Assembly: GCA_025349905.2 (NCBI GenBank) | Contig: MU624662.1 | Location: 6,657 to 33,659 of the forward strand | Origin: Blastocladiella britannica | Taxonomy: Eukaryota; Blastocladiomycota; Blastocladiomycetes; Blastocladiales; Blastocladiaceae | DNA: 27,003 nt | Direction: 5' to 3' | Part shown: positions 10,620 to 19,966 of the stretch, in pieces | Layout: each line of letters opens with the position of its first letter | Numbering within the stretch: position 1 is the stretch's first letter | Notes under the pieces: model-generated | The model's input: only the letters and a program-made list of their open reading frames with translations | What the model was told of the DNA's origin: nothing | Databases searched by the model: none | Position numbers and translations under genes: made by a program

Positions 10620-12128
10620 ATGCATCCGCCCGACATTGTGGTTGACACGGTCCTGCTATTCGCGACACGCAAGGTCTACACGCTCAACGCTGGTCTCGAG
10701 CTGCTCAATGTCCTGCCTCGGGCTTGCACCCCCGTCACGCACTGCTACATCCTCCGACGTCTCGCACCAGCCGCCGCCCTTGGCACGCTTGGCCGCCTTG
10801 ACTTGATCCAAAAAATCAACCACCCGCTCTCGCCCCAATCAATGCGAACAATCGTGATTGCTGCCGCCGACGCCAGCCACTTGCACATCCTTGACTGGGT
10901 TCGCCGCGATTGTCACGTATTCGATTATACTTATGATGAGTATAATGAGACGCTCCTCCACGAAGTATTTGGACTTGCGACCGAGTGCGCGCACTTTCTT
11001 GTCATGGAATGGTGTGTCGCCAATGGCCTGGACCTCCCCGACTGCCTTGACCAGTTCTTTTATCAGGCCACGAGTGCTTCCCAAATCCTGTCCCTTGGCT
11101 GGCTGAAAGCGTACGCGCTCGAGCACGGCCTGCCATATGCATTCGAATCTCTTTCGAATCAAGATTTTCCCTTGGACCGCTCCTTTGCCGCACTTAACTG
11201 GTGGAAAAAAGAGCACGCTGAGCAGCAGCTTCCTCCTTTATTTCAAATTGATGCGGTATCATTTATCAATCTGGCCTATAGTGCTGGCCATGGATGTGCG
11301 ATCGTTGACTGGTGCCAACAATACAGCGCAGAAGTAGGGATGGCTTTTGAATGGCCAGTCTTGGATGCTGAGCGATTTTACCATTTGTATTTCGCCGACC
11401 TTGAATACGCCAAGTGGTGGTGGAAGCACACTGTTCAGCAAATTGGACTTGATGCGGCAGTCCAACTTCTGGAAGACAACCTGGGAGAGATACGCAATGG
11501 ATTTTCCACCTCGACCCTGGACTGGTACTGGGATCTTACGCAAGACCTCACCAGCGGCATCGTGTTTCAGCAAAATTGGCGGCCAACCCGTCCTTTCCGC
11601 TGCCTGTCCTCCTTTCGCTGGTGGGCGGCCAAGGTCGAGAGTGGTGAGGTCGATGCAGCCGTCTTGGAATCCACCTTCCAACACCAACGAAAGATGTTTT
11701 CCTTTGCTCGACAATATGCCACTACGGATCTTGATTGGTTATGGGCGCGCCGTGACTCCTTTGCGTATAAAAACCCCATTTTTAGTGGTCTCTTTTCCCA
11801 GTTGGTAAATCACGAAAGGTTGGACCTCATGCCTTGGTTCTTTGACCATTGTCCTCACGCGACGTTGCCGCTTCCCGTTTTAAGGCTGAACCAGTACGCC
11901 AGGCTGGTGTCTCTTGGCCGGATGGACATTGTGGAGCAAATCTTGCGGCTTGCCCAGGAAGCAGGGGAAACTCTCAGGTTGGCACGTCCTGGTTGCAAGA
12001 GAATCAACCACCACCATTTCGCTGAGCTGCCCATGTTGCCCGAACTGTTTCTGGATTATCTGTTGGATTTTTGCGATCGGATTGGTGTTCCATTCGCCCC
12101 AGCATCCGACTCTAAAATGCGCTGTTGA
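10620..12128 (+). CDS. Intact Trp-repeat protein (ankyrin-like, 502 residues)
   Basis: Single exon. The ATG at 10620 follows an A-run and aligns with the start of the minus-strand copy, so it is preferred over upstream non-ATG extension. Residues 1-60 carry a family N-terminal module with GLELLNVLPRACTP. After that, Trp-centred motifs recur at residues 93, 131, 161, 194, 231, 266-268, 302-304, 334-335, 373-375 and 406, a mean spacing near 35. Examples are ILDWVRR, LNWWKKEH, AKWWWKH, LDWYWDL, FRWWAAK and LDWLWAR. The spacing and helix-like composition suggest a degenerate ankyrin-type solenoid in which a D/x-W-W motif ends one helix. Ankyrin-like solenoids usually bind other proteins. No enzyme domain, signal peptide or membrane segment is visible. 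The function is unknown. This is the only member here free of lesions. Confidence 0.8.
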   Translation: MHPPDIVVDTVLLFATRKVYTLNAGLELLNVLPRACTPVTHCYILRRLAPAAALGTLGRLDLIQKINHPLSPQSMRTIVIAAADASHLHILDWVRRDCHVFDYTYDEYNETLLHEVFGLATECAHFLVMEWCVANGLDLPDCLDQFFYQATSASQILSLGWLKAYALEHGLPYAFESLSNQDFPLDRSFAALNWWKKEHAEQQLPPLFQIDAVSFINLAYSAGHGCAIVDWCQQYSAEVGMAFEWPVLDAERFYHLYFADLEYAKWWWKHTVQQIGLDAAVQLLEDNLGEIRNGFSTSTLDWYWDLTQDLTSGIVFQQNWRPTRPFRCLSSFRWWAAKVESGEVDAAVLESTFQHQRKMFSFARQYATTDLDWLWARRDSFAYKNPIFSGLFSQLVNHERLDLMPWFFDHCPHATLPLPVLRLNQYARLVSLGRMDIVEQILRLAQEAGETLRLARPGCKRINHHHFAELPMLPELFLDYLLDFCDRIGVPFAPASDSKMRC

Positions 12129-12367
12129 TGCTGGAAATCGTAAACGGGGAAGCCGTCCATTGGTGGTATGCAATGCACAGTGTTCACGGCTTTACTTTCC
12201 CATCGCGAGGCGAGATCGAGACCTTGGCGATGTAGTAAATTGAACTTTCAAACCTGGAAGACGCATTTGCTTTACTGACGGCGGGGGGGACGGAGGGCGA
12301 GGTGGTTCAGCGGATCAGAAACGTTGTGTACCGAGCTTGACGTCAATATATTCTTCATTTTTCCGTG

Positions 12368-14290
12368 TTTTTTTTTTTTTTTCCAATGCAACCAATGTAT
12401 TATTGGGGCCAATTGGCTCGGCCCCGCCCAAATCAGAAGAAAAACAAAGAAAAGAGAACACAGCGCGATCGCACATTGCGCACCGACTGGGACATGCGCG
12501 CCACCCCAAAAGCCAACCAGCCGCGTGCAATTGTGAGGTGCACTGTGGGTGGGGAAGGGAAAGAGAGAAAGGGGGTGATGCACATTTGCCTCGAGAGGCG
12601 ATCCCAGGCGAGCCGAAGCACACCGGACTTAGCCGTGAGGCAGTAGTGGTTGGAACGCACGCGCGGCCAGACAGCACGCCACCCGTGTTGTTGGTGGCAG
12701 TGACGCGGTGCTGGCCGCAGGTGGGCTCACGGTGCTGGTGGTGGCTGGACCCGCAGAGCGGCTCGAGGTCCACCAGATCTTGGTACATCGACAACGGGCC
12801 GCCATGACAGGCGCGCGCAAACTCGGCATCGCCACAGACAAGCGAACGACGCAACAGACCACCATTCCGGCAACAGACGTGGTCGGGCAAGGACGTGGCG
12901 AGGGCGACATCGGCGAAACAGCACCGGGACAGCTGCGCGTGGGCGCGTCTTTGGCCGCGTGCACGCAATCGGGTCGGCTTGGCCAGGTCAGGGGGTTCTG
13001 CCACCAGGCGCAGGACGAGCTCAGTGGCACAGGTGCGCTGCGGGAGCCACACTTGTTCGCGAATCACAGCCGAGAAGGCGGTGATCGCATCCGACAGGAG
13101 CGCGGCCTTGTACTCGCACGCGTCCATCCAGTCCCGAACCCAATCCTCGAGCACGACGCCCGCGACCATGAGCAGCGGCGCGGCGCGGTAGTACCGCTCG
13201 ATGGCCGCCATCGCCCCGTCTCTTTGCGCAGCCGGAAGGACCATGGCGCCCCTGGCGCACGTCGGGCAGTCCGGTGACGGAAAAGGCACCAGCCACCGCT
13301 CGTGGAGTAGCGCGCGCGTCGGCAGCGTGCCGACCGCGACCTTGACCATCCATGCCGCGTGAGCGTCGCGGGCAAATGGGACAACTTGGCGCGATGCTTG
13401 GGAGCCGCCATCAATTGTCTCGACCGTCATCCCGGCATCGACCCCGGACAACACCGTGGGCCCGCCACACACGACCAACCGCTCGACTCGTTTCGCGGTG
13501 GTCAGCCAACTCGCGCACAAAGCGCCTCGGGTCACCTTCAACACAAACACCACGCCATCCCCACACGAACCCAAGATCGCACTCCCGCCGCGCCTCTGCG
13601 CCGCACGAAAGCACACCACCCTCGCCACGCGCTCGCCTTCCCGCCAACACATCCGCCGCCTCGTTCCCTTCCACGTTAGCGTGGCCCTTGACCCAACGCG
13701 CGCAAAGCAAGATGCGTCGCACACGGACCACCCAACGCAACACCGACTACCACACACCACACACCGACCGCACCGCCACGCGCGCCCGAGGGGCGAGCAT
13801 GCGCGCCAACTTCTTGACGACGCCCTGGTTGTCGAGGACCACCGTGAGCGCCGTGCCAGACTCGGCCAGGCAGGCCGCGAGAATGACCGCGAGCAGCTCG
13901 GATCGGAGGCTCGAGTGCTCGCCGCCAGGGACCTGAGCGCAAACGCCAATGCGCTCCGTACCGTCGTACACACCGACCCCGCCCGCGACCGCGTCCATGC
14001 CCGCAATGATGAACGATCCGCCCGTGTACAGCAGCAGGCCGAGGCCTTCTGACGGCAGTGTACTGGGAGGAGCGCTACCGACGGGAAAACGCGCCGCGCA
14101 AAGTCAAGGGGACCGGGCGAAGCCAAATCTTGATTGCCGGCCGCGAACAGGCTCTCCTCGATGATCCTGCGCACACCGGGCTCTGGGTCGAACGGGAGGA
14201 AGAGCCGCTCGATCTCGTGCTGGACCACGTGCTCCGCGTCGTTGGCCCCACGCCGCGTCGTCTTGTCCTGCGCCGCCGCGTATGTGTGCC
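12368..14290 (-). mobile_element. 5'-truncated LINE retrotransposon with RNase H and poly(A) tail
   Basis: Read on the minus strand, the piece contains an RNase H-like domain: LLLYTGGS (14014-14028), GVGVYDG, SLRSELLAV, VVLDNQGVV, then RWVKGHANVEGNEAADVLAG. Farther on come a CPTC pair, an RYYRAAPLL segment and EYKAALLS, also seen in the relic at 4990-5520. The 3' end is an A-run (plus-strand T-run 12368-12382), typical of target-primed LINE insertion. Lesions: a TAG at 13747-13749 inside RNase H, and a frame change between the RNase H end and the CPTC region. The first catalytic motif, usually YTDGS, reads YTGGS, so an active-site Asp is missing. No reverse transcriptase or endonuclease remains, so the copy is dead. 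The 5' limit is approximate, and I did not find a target-site duplication. Confidence 0.75.
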
Positions 14291-14884
14291 GGGCGCGCTA
14301 ACGTCGCCACTGGAGCTGCCGCCTCCACCACCACCATCGTCGTCCGGGTAGAGTCCCGACGGGGAGAGGTGTGATCAGCCCCGGTGTCCGCAGCACTGCC
14401 GACAGCGATGCATTGTTCCAACCGTCTGTATGCCCGGCCGCGATCACAGCTCCCTCGTGCGCTATTTTTTTTCCGGCGAACCGAGCGTGGCAGCACGTTC
14501 CCATCAGCGCGTACGCAGAATCTCGTTGTCCAGTGGCGCGACGACTGCAGCAAAAATTAATTGACATTACCACCAAAATCGGCGAAGGGGCCAGAAGGCG
14601 GAACATGAATGGATTGATTTGGTGTCGCGCATCAAGTAAAGTCCACTCGACCGCTCGATCCGCTTGATCTCAGATGTGGGCAGTCCGCGCAGCCGATCGA
14701 CGGGGGTGTATTCTACTGCCCCGCTGGCCCTTTCCGTCGGGTGCAGCGAGAAAAATAGTCGTGCGCAATCAAATATCCAGCCCAGTCCAACTAGTACGGC
14801 CGAGAATACATTGAAATGAAATGCAATAACGCCGGGTGGTGGGAGAGAGCGAGGGGCGACTTTTCTTTTTTTGGATCCACAACA
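14291..14884. other. Spacer between LINE and F-box gene
   Basis: This stretch holds the undetermined 5' boundary of the LINE, one weak minus-strand coding fragment (listed separately), and the promoter of the F-box gene. A frame reading a Gly-rich segment around 14330 is low-complexity and uninformative. Confidence 0.35.
14600..14826 (-). other. Possible remnant of a small membrane protein
   Basis: A minus-strand open frame includes a hydrophobic segment (AVLVGLGWIFDCARLFF) followed by a charged tail with VDRLRGLPTSEIKRI. The GLGWIFD part recalls the last membrane segment of TM2-domain proteins, but the match is only a few residues. There is no clear start or splice structure, and the frame runs against the F-box gene's 5' end. 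It could equally be chance. Confidence 0.2.
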
Positions 14885-16956
14885 ATGATGACCAAACAAC
14901 CTCTGGACGTCCAGCTACCGGACGAGCTCCTGGTCCGCGTGTCGAGGTTCCTGGGCCTGTCGGCCATCTTGGAACTTCGCGCTGCCTCGCGCTGCCTGGC
15001 CGCCCTGACACCCCTCATGCTCGAGCACGACCCGACCATACGCGCCGTCATTGCCATTGCCGGCAGTGGCAAAGCCCAGAGCGCCGACGCCATTATTCTC
15101 GCTTCCAAGGTTCCGGCCAACGTTCGATTCTATGTCCGCGATGTGGTGCAATGGTTTGTGTGCCACCCACACCGCAACCGCCGGTACCTGCTCCGGCTGG
15201 ATACTCTCCCTAAAATCATTCGCGACCTCGTGCACCACCCCGACTATGGACTCGACGCCAAAAACCTTGCCCAGTTGCTGTTTGACATTTTTGAAGTCTC
15301 CGCCCATGGCCCTGCACTTGCAGAATCGTCTTGGACTGGTCGGGCCTGGTTGGTTCATGGGCGTCATCGCCGACAACGGCAGCCCCGAGGGCTATGCGCA
15401 GGAAATGTTTGCCGCCATGATCAATTTTGGCAAGCTGGACGACGACCGGCTCGAGGAAATGCGGGACGACATTGCTGACGAATTCATGCGCCTGGCTGTG
15501 CTCCGCACTGAGGACCAGGACAAGGACGATTGGACCCGGAATGCGACCTATTTCGCTCAACCATTTGAAGAGTTTGCGGGCGCGTTAATTGGGGACAACG
15601 GCGAGATATACGACCTGCTTCAAGAGGATGGTACTCAGCGCTTCTCAAGTTGTCACCTCGCCTTATTTACTCACGGATTCATTTTGTAATTTTTTGATAG
15701 AAATCAAAGATCCATATGAACGCCTCGTCGTCCCTCTTGGCGGCATATCTTGGGTCATGGACCTCATGCGTCATGACGACTCGCGTTTATACGATTTCGG
15801 CTCGCAGCTTATGCCCAGTTTGCTCGAAAAGAAACACGCCGCCCCCGAAGACCTTATCGCCACCCCCGGATTTCTCTCTGGCCTCGCTCAGTTGCTCTCT
15901 CGCGCCACCGCATCCGATTCGATGAACATTAGCTGCATATGGTTCATTGCCAGGATGGTCCTGGACGCCAATCGCCCGTACCTGCACGACATTGTCCACT
16001 CGGGGTTTCTTTCAAACATTGCAGCCCGGCTCACCCAACCGTTTGGCGACTACGACGTCGTTGGCGCCGCGACTGCAATGGGTGGCTTGACTTATCTCGC
16101 ATATAACGCTCGCGCCCTTGACCACTATGCCCCCAATATCGTTGACGCCGCGGTCGCTCTCTGCCAAATGTCTGAACGCACTCCTGGCAAGGTCTTTTTC
16201 ATGGTCTTTCTCTTTCTCCAATTCGCGGCCGTGTCCATTACCAAGCCGCTATTCGATCGGGTTGACCTGCCTGCCCTCTTTGCTCGGTTCCTTGCCCTGC
16301 CCGACGGCGACCAACACGCGGAAGACCGTGCAAACGCGCTTTGGTACCTGTTTAGGATCAGCAGGCACTTCGACATGGACTCCCCAGCGCAAATGTACGG
16401 CGACTTGAGTGTCCGCTGCGCTCAAGTCCTTGTCGACGCTGGCGGCTGGGCCCTGATTCGAACCATTTTTTCCGAGCACACTTCACTGGAGGCATCAATT
16501 TTTCAAGAGATGCTGGGCATTCCATTCCGTTCCCCATGGTTCATCAAGACCATGGGCGGCCCGCCGACGCGGCAATGGTGCACCGAAATCGTTGAGCTGC
16601 GCACTCGCCACAAGCCCTTGACTACCAACGACTTCGGCTACCTCCGAGGCAACTTGAAGGCATGGGCTGGCGACTTTACCGACATTCCAACCAAGATCGA
16701 CGCCTTGCAAGCCGCACCCGACCAGTTGGCGTTTGTGCGGGCGAACATGCAACTGGCCATGAGCTTGATCGCTGCCATTGATCCGGACTTTGCTGGCGGC
16801 ACTGGTCTGGGGAGTGAGGTGCAGCGCATGCTGAAAAAGGTCTTGGATGCGGTCGAGCGGGCGTGTCCGCGGTACGCGAGGAGCGCCGCTAAGCACAAGG
16901 AGGCGGCGTGCCCGTTATGTATGGAGAAGACGTCGATTCTTTGGTATTTTTTTTGA
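14885..16956 (+). CDS. F-box protein with helical-repeat body
   Basis: The ATG at 14885 (MMTKQPLD) is followed by an F-box at about residues 7-50: LPDELLVRVSRFLGL, then ELRAASRCLAALTPLML. F-boxes bind Skp1 and present substrates to SCF ubiquitin ligases. A 70-nt intron lies at 15631-15700 (GTACTC...GATAG, phase 1), joining LLQED to EIKDPYERL. The frame also breaks near 15300. Removing 15296-15323 (28 nt, GTCTCC...TTGCAG) restores it exactly, so this is either a very short intron or a one-base indel. With it removed the product is 657 residues. The long body is Leu/Ala-rich and probably all-helical, perhaps armadillo/HEAT-like (PGFLSGLAQLLSRA, SGFLSNIAARLTQ). The C-terminus has an isolated CPLC pair just before the stop. 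The substrate is unknown. Confidence 0.65.
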
Positions 16957-17100
16957 ATGAACTCATTTTTGTACTCAGCGATCGCAACGAACGCGCTGCC
17001 GGCGCCGTGCGTACGCCAGAGGACGCACTCTCAGTGTTGAGCGTGCTCCTCACCGCCAGAATTCTTTTGATGCTCGTTGCGGTCTACTTGCGCGGTCAGG
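16952..17100 (+). pseudogene. Second N-terminal relic of the Trp-repeat family
   Basis: A frame directly behind the F-box gene reads LNELIFVLSDRNERAAGAV, then RTPEDALSVLSVLLTARILL. This parallels the family N-terminus (minus-strand copy: HVLNVILAHAVGA, then FSPEEALVVLNVLPANRAP). The equivalent of the start Met is TTG, and no Trp repeats follow. It first looked like another F-box exon behind a 35-nt intron, but the family match explains it better. Confidence 0.5.
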
Positions 17101-17519
17101 TCTCACGCAACGTCTCAAATTACCTTTCTCCTAGCAACACTGTGAGAAAAAAGTCTCTCTTGCGATCCACGTCCAACCGCCTTTTGTATTATCGCATCAC
17201 AACCCAACCTTGGGAGAGGAAAAAAGGTGCCTCGATCTCGGATTATCTTTCTCAATGCCATACCAAGAATCGTTGACTCAATATTCCTATTCATTGGCGT
17301 TTATTCGTACCCCAAGCTGCGTCGAGCGTGCCAAGGAGGGTCGGATCGAGTACGAAAATAACCATCACACCTCGATGTCACTCGAAGAAAACGCAGCGTT
17401 ACATTTTCGAAGTTGGTTGGAGGGGACGTATTGAAAGTCCTGGCCGTGCAGCGAAAAGGAGCCAGGCCCACCGGGCAAGCCCAACGTCACGAATGCACGG
17501 GACTCTTGCCCGCGCAGCC
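17101..17519 (+). other. Spacer before the HNH-like pseudogene
   Basis: No gene can be supported. An open frame ending near 17434 (a segment with SMSLEENAALHF) and another running toward 17519 may hold decayed upstream coding sequence of the HNH-like protein. No family motif is visible. Confidence 0.3.
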
Positions 17520-18293
17520 ATGGCCGGTATTCCGATGAAGATATCCGACTACGACGAAATGAAGCTTAAGAGGTGCTTGCCCTGTCGTTACAGTGGTTAC
17601 CATGACGTCTCCGACTCGATCAATACACTCGACCGTATCCTCCACTATTTCGGCTACTCAACCATCAACACTGTCTCCGCGTGCCTTCCATGCAACTTGA
17701 TCAAGGGGAAGCTGCCGTTTCCAGTGTTCCTTGCCCTGGATCAAGGCCATCACCAAGGCCCACCCGGATACTCCCATCACAACCAAGCTCCCGGTGACCA
17801 AGTTTGACGGTGGCCGTCCGAGTGACGACCTGGTCCTGGACAAGGATCTCACCAAGAGGCCATTGCGTTGAAGTACAAGAGAACGCCTGGTCTCCGCTGT
17901 TATCTCTGCGATCGGGATCCTGGAGTTGGTGTCGATTGCGTGGCCTCACACTCGGCGGAGGGGTGCAAGGGCCGCAGCGAGCTATGCTGCTGACCTTGCA
18001 ACCGAGCCAAGCTGGGCTTGGACTTGGAGGAGTTCATTGGCCACATCCGTCGGATCGCGGTCCATCTCGAGGCATTCCCGTTTCGGTTCGACAAGGCCAA
18101 GCCCGAACAAGAGTGTACGGCCGAACTCGCCGACATGGCGGTCCCTGTCCGCAAGACACGGCCACCACTGACGCGGTACCTCCCGAATGGATCCGCGAGG
18201 TCGACGGTGGCTTGCGATGCAGACGAAAAACTCGTGGGACGGCTTCCCGTCCATGGCGAATGCCCGGCGCGAGCGCTTGTTGGGCGACCATAA
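17520..18293 (+). pseudogene. Broken protein with two HNH-like zinc-binding units
   Basis: Unit 1 (from ATG 17520) reads MAGIPMKISDYDEM, CLPC at 17574-17585, INTLDRILHYFGYSTIN, and ACLPCNLIKGKL with the second Cys pair at 17682-17693. Unit 2 reads RCYLCDRDPGVGVD, with a Cys pair at 17898-17909, then a second pair followed by NRAKLGLDLEEFIGHIRRI. The order C-x2-C, then D near a Gly-Tyr segment, then C-x2-C-N-x-x-K is that of HNH-type nuclease domains found in phages, large DNA viruses and mobile elements. Breaks: a frame change near 17740, a TGA at 17869-17871 with a further frame change, and a TGA at 17991-17993 lying between the two cysteines of the last pair. The canonical catalytic His is not evident in either unit, so even the ancestor may have been a binding protein. 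The copy sits 51 bp before IWS1. Confidence 0.6.
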
Positions 18294-18344
18294 TTGGAGA
18301 GAGTTCTCTTTGAAAAATTCATCAAATCCAAAAACAAAAAAAAA

Positions 18345-19919
18345 ATGTCGGATAGCGCGGTCCCACCACCTCCCCTTTTGGCACGCGACGACGACGAGGA
18401 CCTCGACGACAATGTCGAAAACAACTACCAGAGCACTGGCGAGAGCTTTGGCGATCTCCCTCCTACCTATGGCGACGACAACAATGTAAACAATGCCCGC
18501 TATGCCGACGAATTGGACTACGATGCCCCCACCAGGGACGATGGCGGCGACTCGGACCTCTCGGACCTCGAGGAAGTCGATTTGAATGCTCTCCCCGCCC
18601 GCTCCACGACCGCACCCGGTGGTGCTGCCGCGGGTGACGACGACGACGACGGGTTCGAGGACCGGTCGGCGGCGATCCCTGCCCGCCGCGCCCCGCCAAC
18701 AACCGCCGGCCCTCGTGGGAGCAGCAAGCAGGATGAGGATGACGACCAGGATGAAGACGACTATGGCGGCGAGGACCTTGGCGACGGCCGCCGCAAGCGC
18801 CGCCGTGGAGGTGCGGGCGCCGGTCGTAAACGTCGCGGAGACGGAGCAGCCGGTGCCGGTGGTGACGGCGAAGATGGCGGTGGTGCTGCCGCGCCCAAAA
18901 TCAAGCGGTCCAAGCTGGATGCGGCACTTGTCGGGTTGGACGAGGAGACCAAGAGTACGTACTTGTTCATTTCATGCTATGGCGGACGACAACAACTCAC
19001 TTAATATGTGTAGACCGCGTCCTGCAGATGCAGCGCACCGCCGATGCGGCCTCGCGCGGCCCCTCGCGCCGCCGCGCCCGCGACATTGACGTTAAGGAGT
19101 TTGACTTGCAAGCGCGTCATTTCTGCGACCAGCTGATCCGGGCGTCGAACCAGGACCGTGACGCGCACGCCGCCGGTAAACCTGCGCTGGGGAAACTGCG
19201 GATGCTGCCCAAGCTCAAGTTGGAGCTCGACAAGGCCGATATGGTCAGCCAGTGGCTCGACGCGCAGGTGCTCAGCGTGTTTCTCGAGTGGTTGACCCCG
19301 TTCACCACCGACGGCGCGTTGCCCGCGCACGAGGTCCGCAGGGAACTGTTCCGGTACTTGGTGGCGATGCCCATTTCGTCCGATCACTTGCTCGAGGTCA
19401 AGATTGGACCGCTGGTAGTCTTTTACTCTAAATACCCCAAGGAGACCATGGAGATCCGGAAGATGGCGCAAGAGTGTTATCGTACGTTTTATTTTTGTCA
19501 ATGGCGTGAACGACTCATTTTTTCACAAAACAAATGTAATAGAAAAATGGTCCCGCCCGATCCTCGGCCTCTCGGACAGCTACCGCAACTCGCGGGTGCA
19601 AAACGCTGAGGATGCGCTCGAATCGGCCGGACGTGGTGGCAGCACTCAGTTTAGCGTGCGGCCCAAATCCGGCGTGCCCGCGTCGCAGTCGCGGACGTCG
19701 CAGTCGGCGCTGGCAGCAGTTTCGCAGTCGCAGCGACAGCAGTACCACTCGCAGGAGGATCCCTCTCAGCAGCAGCAGGAAGGGGGGCTTGCGCAGAGGT
19801 TGCGGCTGCCACCAACGCGGCATGTCGGGTTCACCATTCGGCCCGAGTCGCGGGTGCCGGCGGGGGGGTCGGCGGGGGATGGGAAGGGCGGGCGTAGGGG
19901 TGCTAGCGCGCGCAAGTGA
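18345..19919 (+). CDS. IWS1: Transcription elongation factor IWS1 (Spn1)
   Basis: Three exons, 18345-18954, 19014-19481 and 19543-19919, encode 484 residues. The introns are 59 and 61 nt, both with GTACGT donors. Residues 1-200 are acidic and disordered, ending in a basic nuclear-localisation-like patch (GRRKRRRGG). Residues about 265-365 form the TFIIS N-terminal (LW) domain: LELDKADMVSQWLDAQVLS, EWLTPFTTDGALP, VRRELFRYL, YPKETMEIRKMAQ, then KWSRPILGLSDSYR. These are the signature segments of IWS1/Spn1, which travels with RNA polymerase II and Spt6 and assists elongation, chromatin handling and mRNA export. The C-terminal tail is Gln/Ser-rich. The ATG follows a long A-run. The gene is complete. 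Confidence 0.93.
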
Positions 19920-19966
19920 GTTTCATTTTTTTTCTTTTCCAGATGCGATGGGAAATTCCAAAAAAA

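Noticed and set aside
13352..14052. Plus-strand open frames rich in Arg, His, Thr and Ala
   Set aside because: They are antisense shadows of the LINE RNase H region.
12315..14228. One 637-codon minus-strand frame as a single gene
   Set aside because: RNase H motifs lie in a different frame over its first half, and the frame runs through the poly(A) tail. It is a chance open frame across a decayed LINE.
16945..16979. A 35-nt third intron in the F-box gene (GTATTT...CTCAG)
   Set aside because: The would-be next exon matches the Trp-repeat N-terminal module instead, and the intron would be shorter than the local norm.
19914..19942. A short (27-nt) GTGAGT...CCAG intron at the end of IWS1
   Set aside because: Splicing would add only a short Lys-rich tail and remove the ATG region of the next gene. 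The stop after SARK is a natural end.
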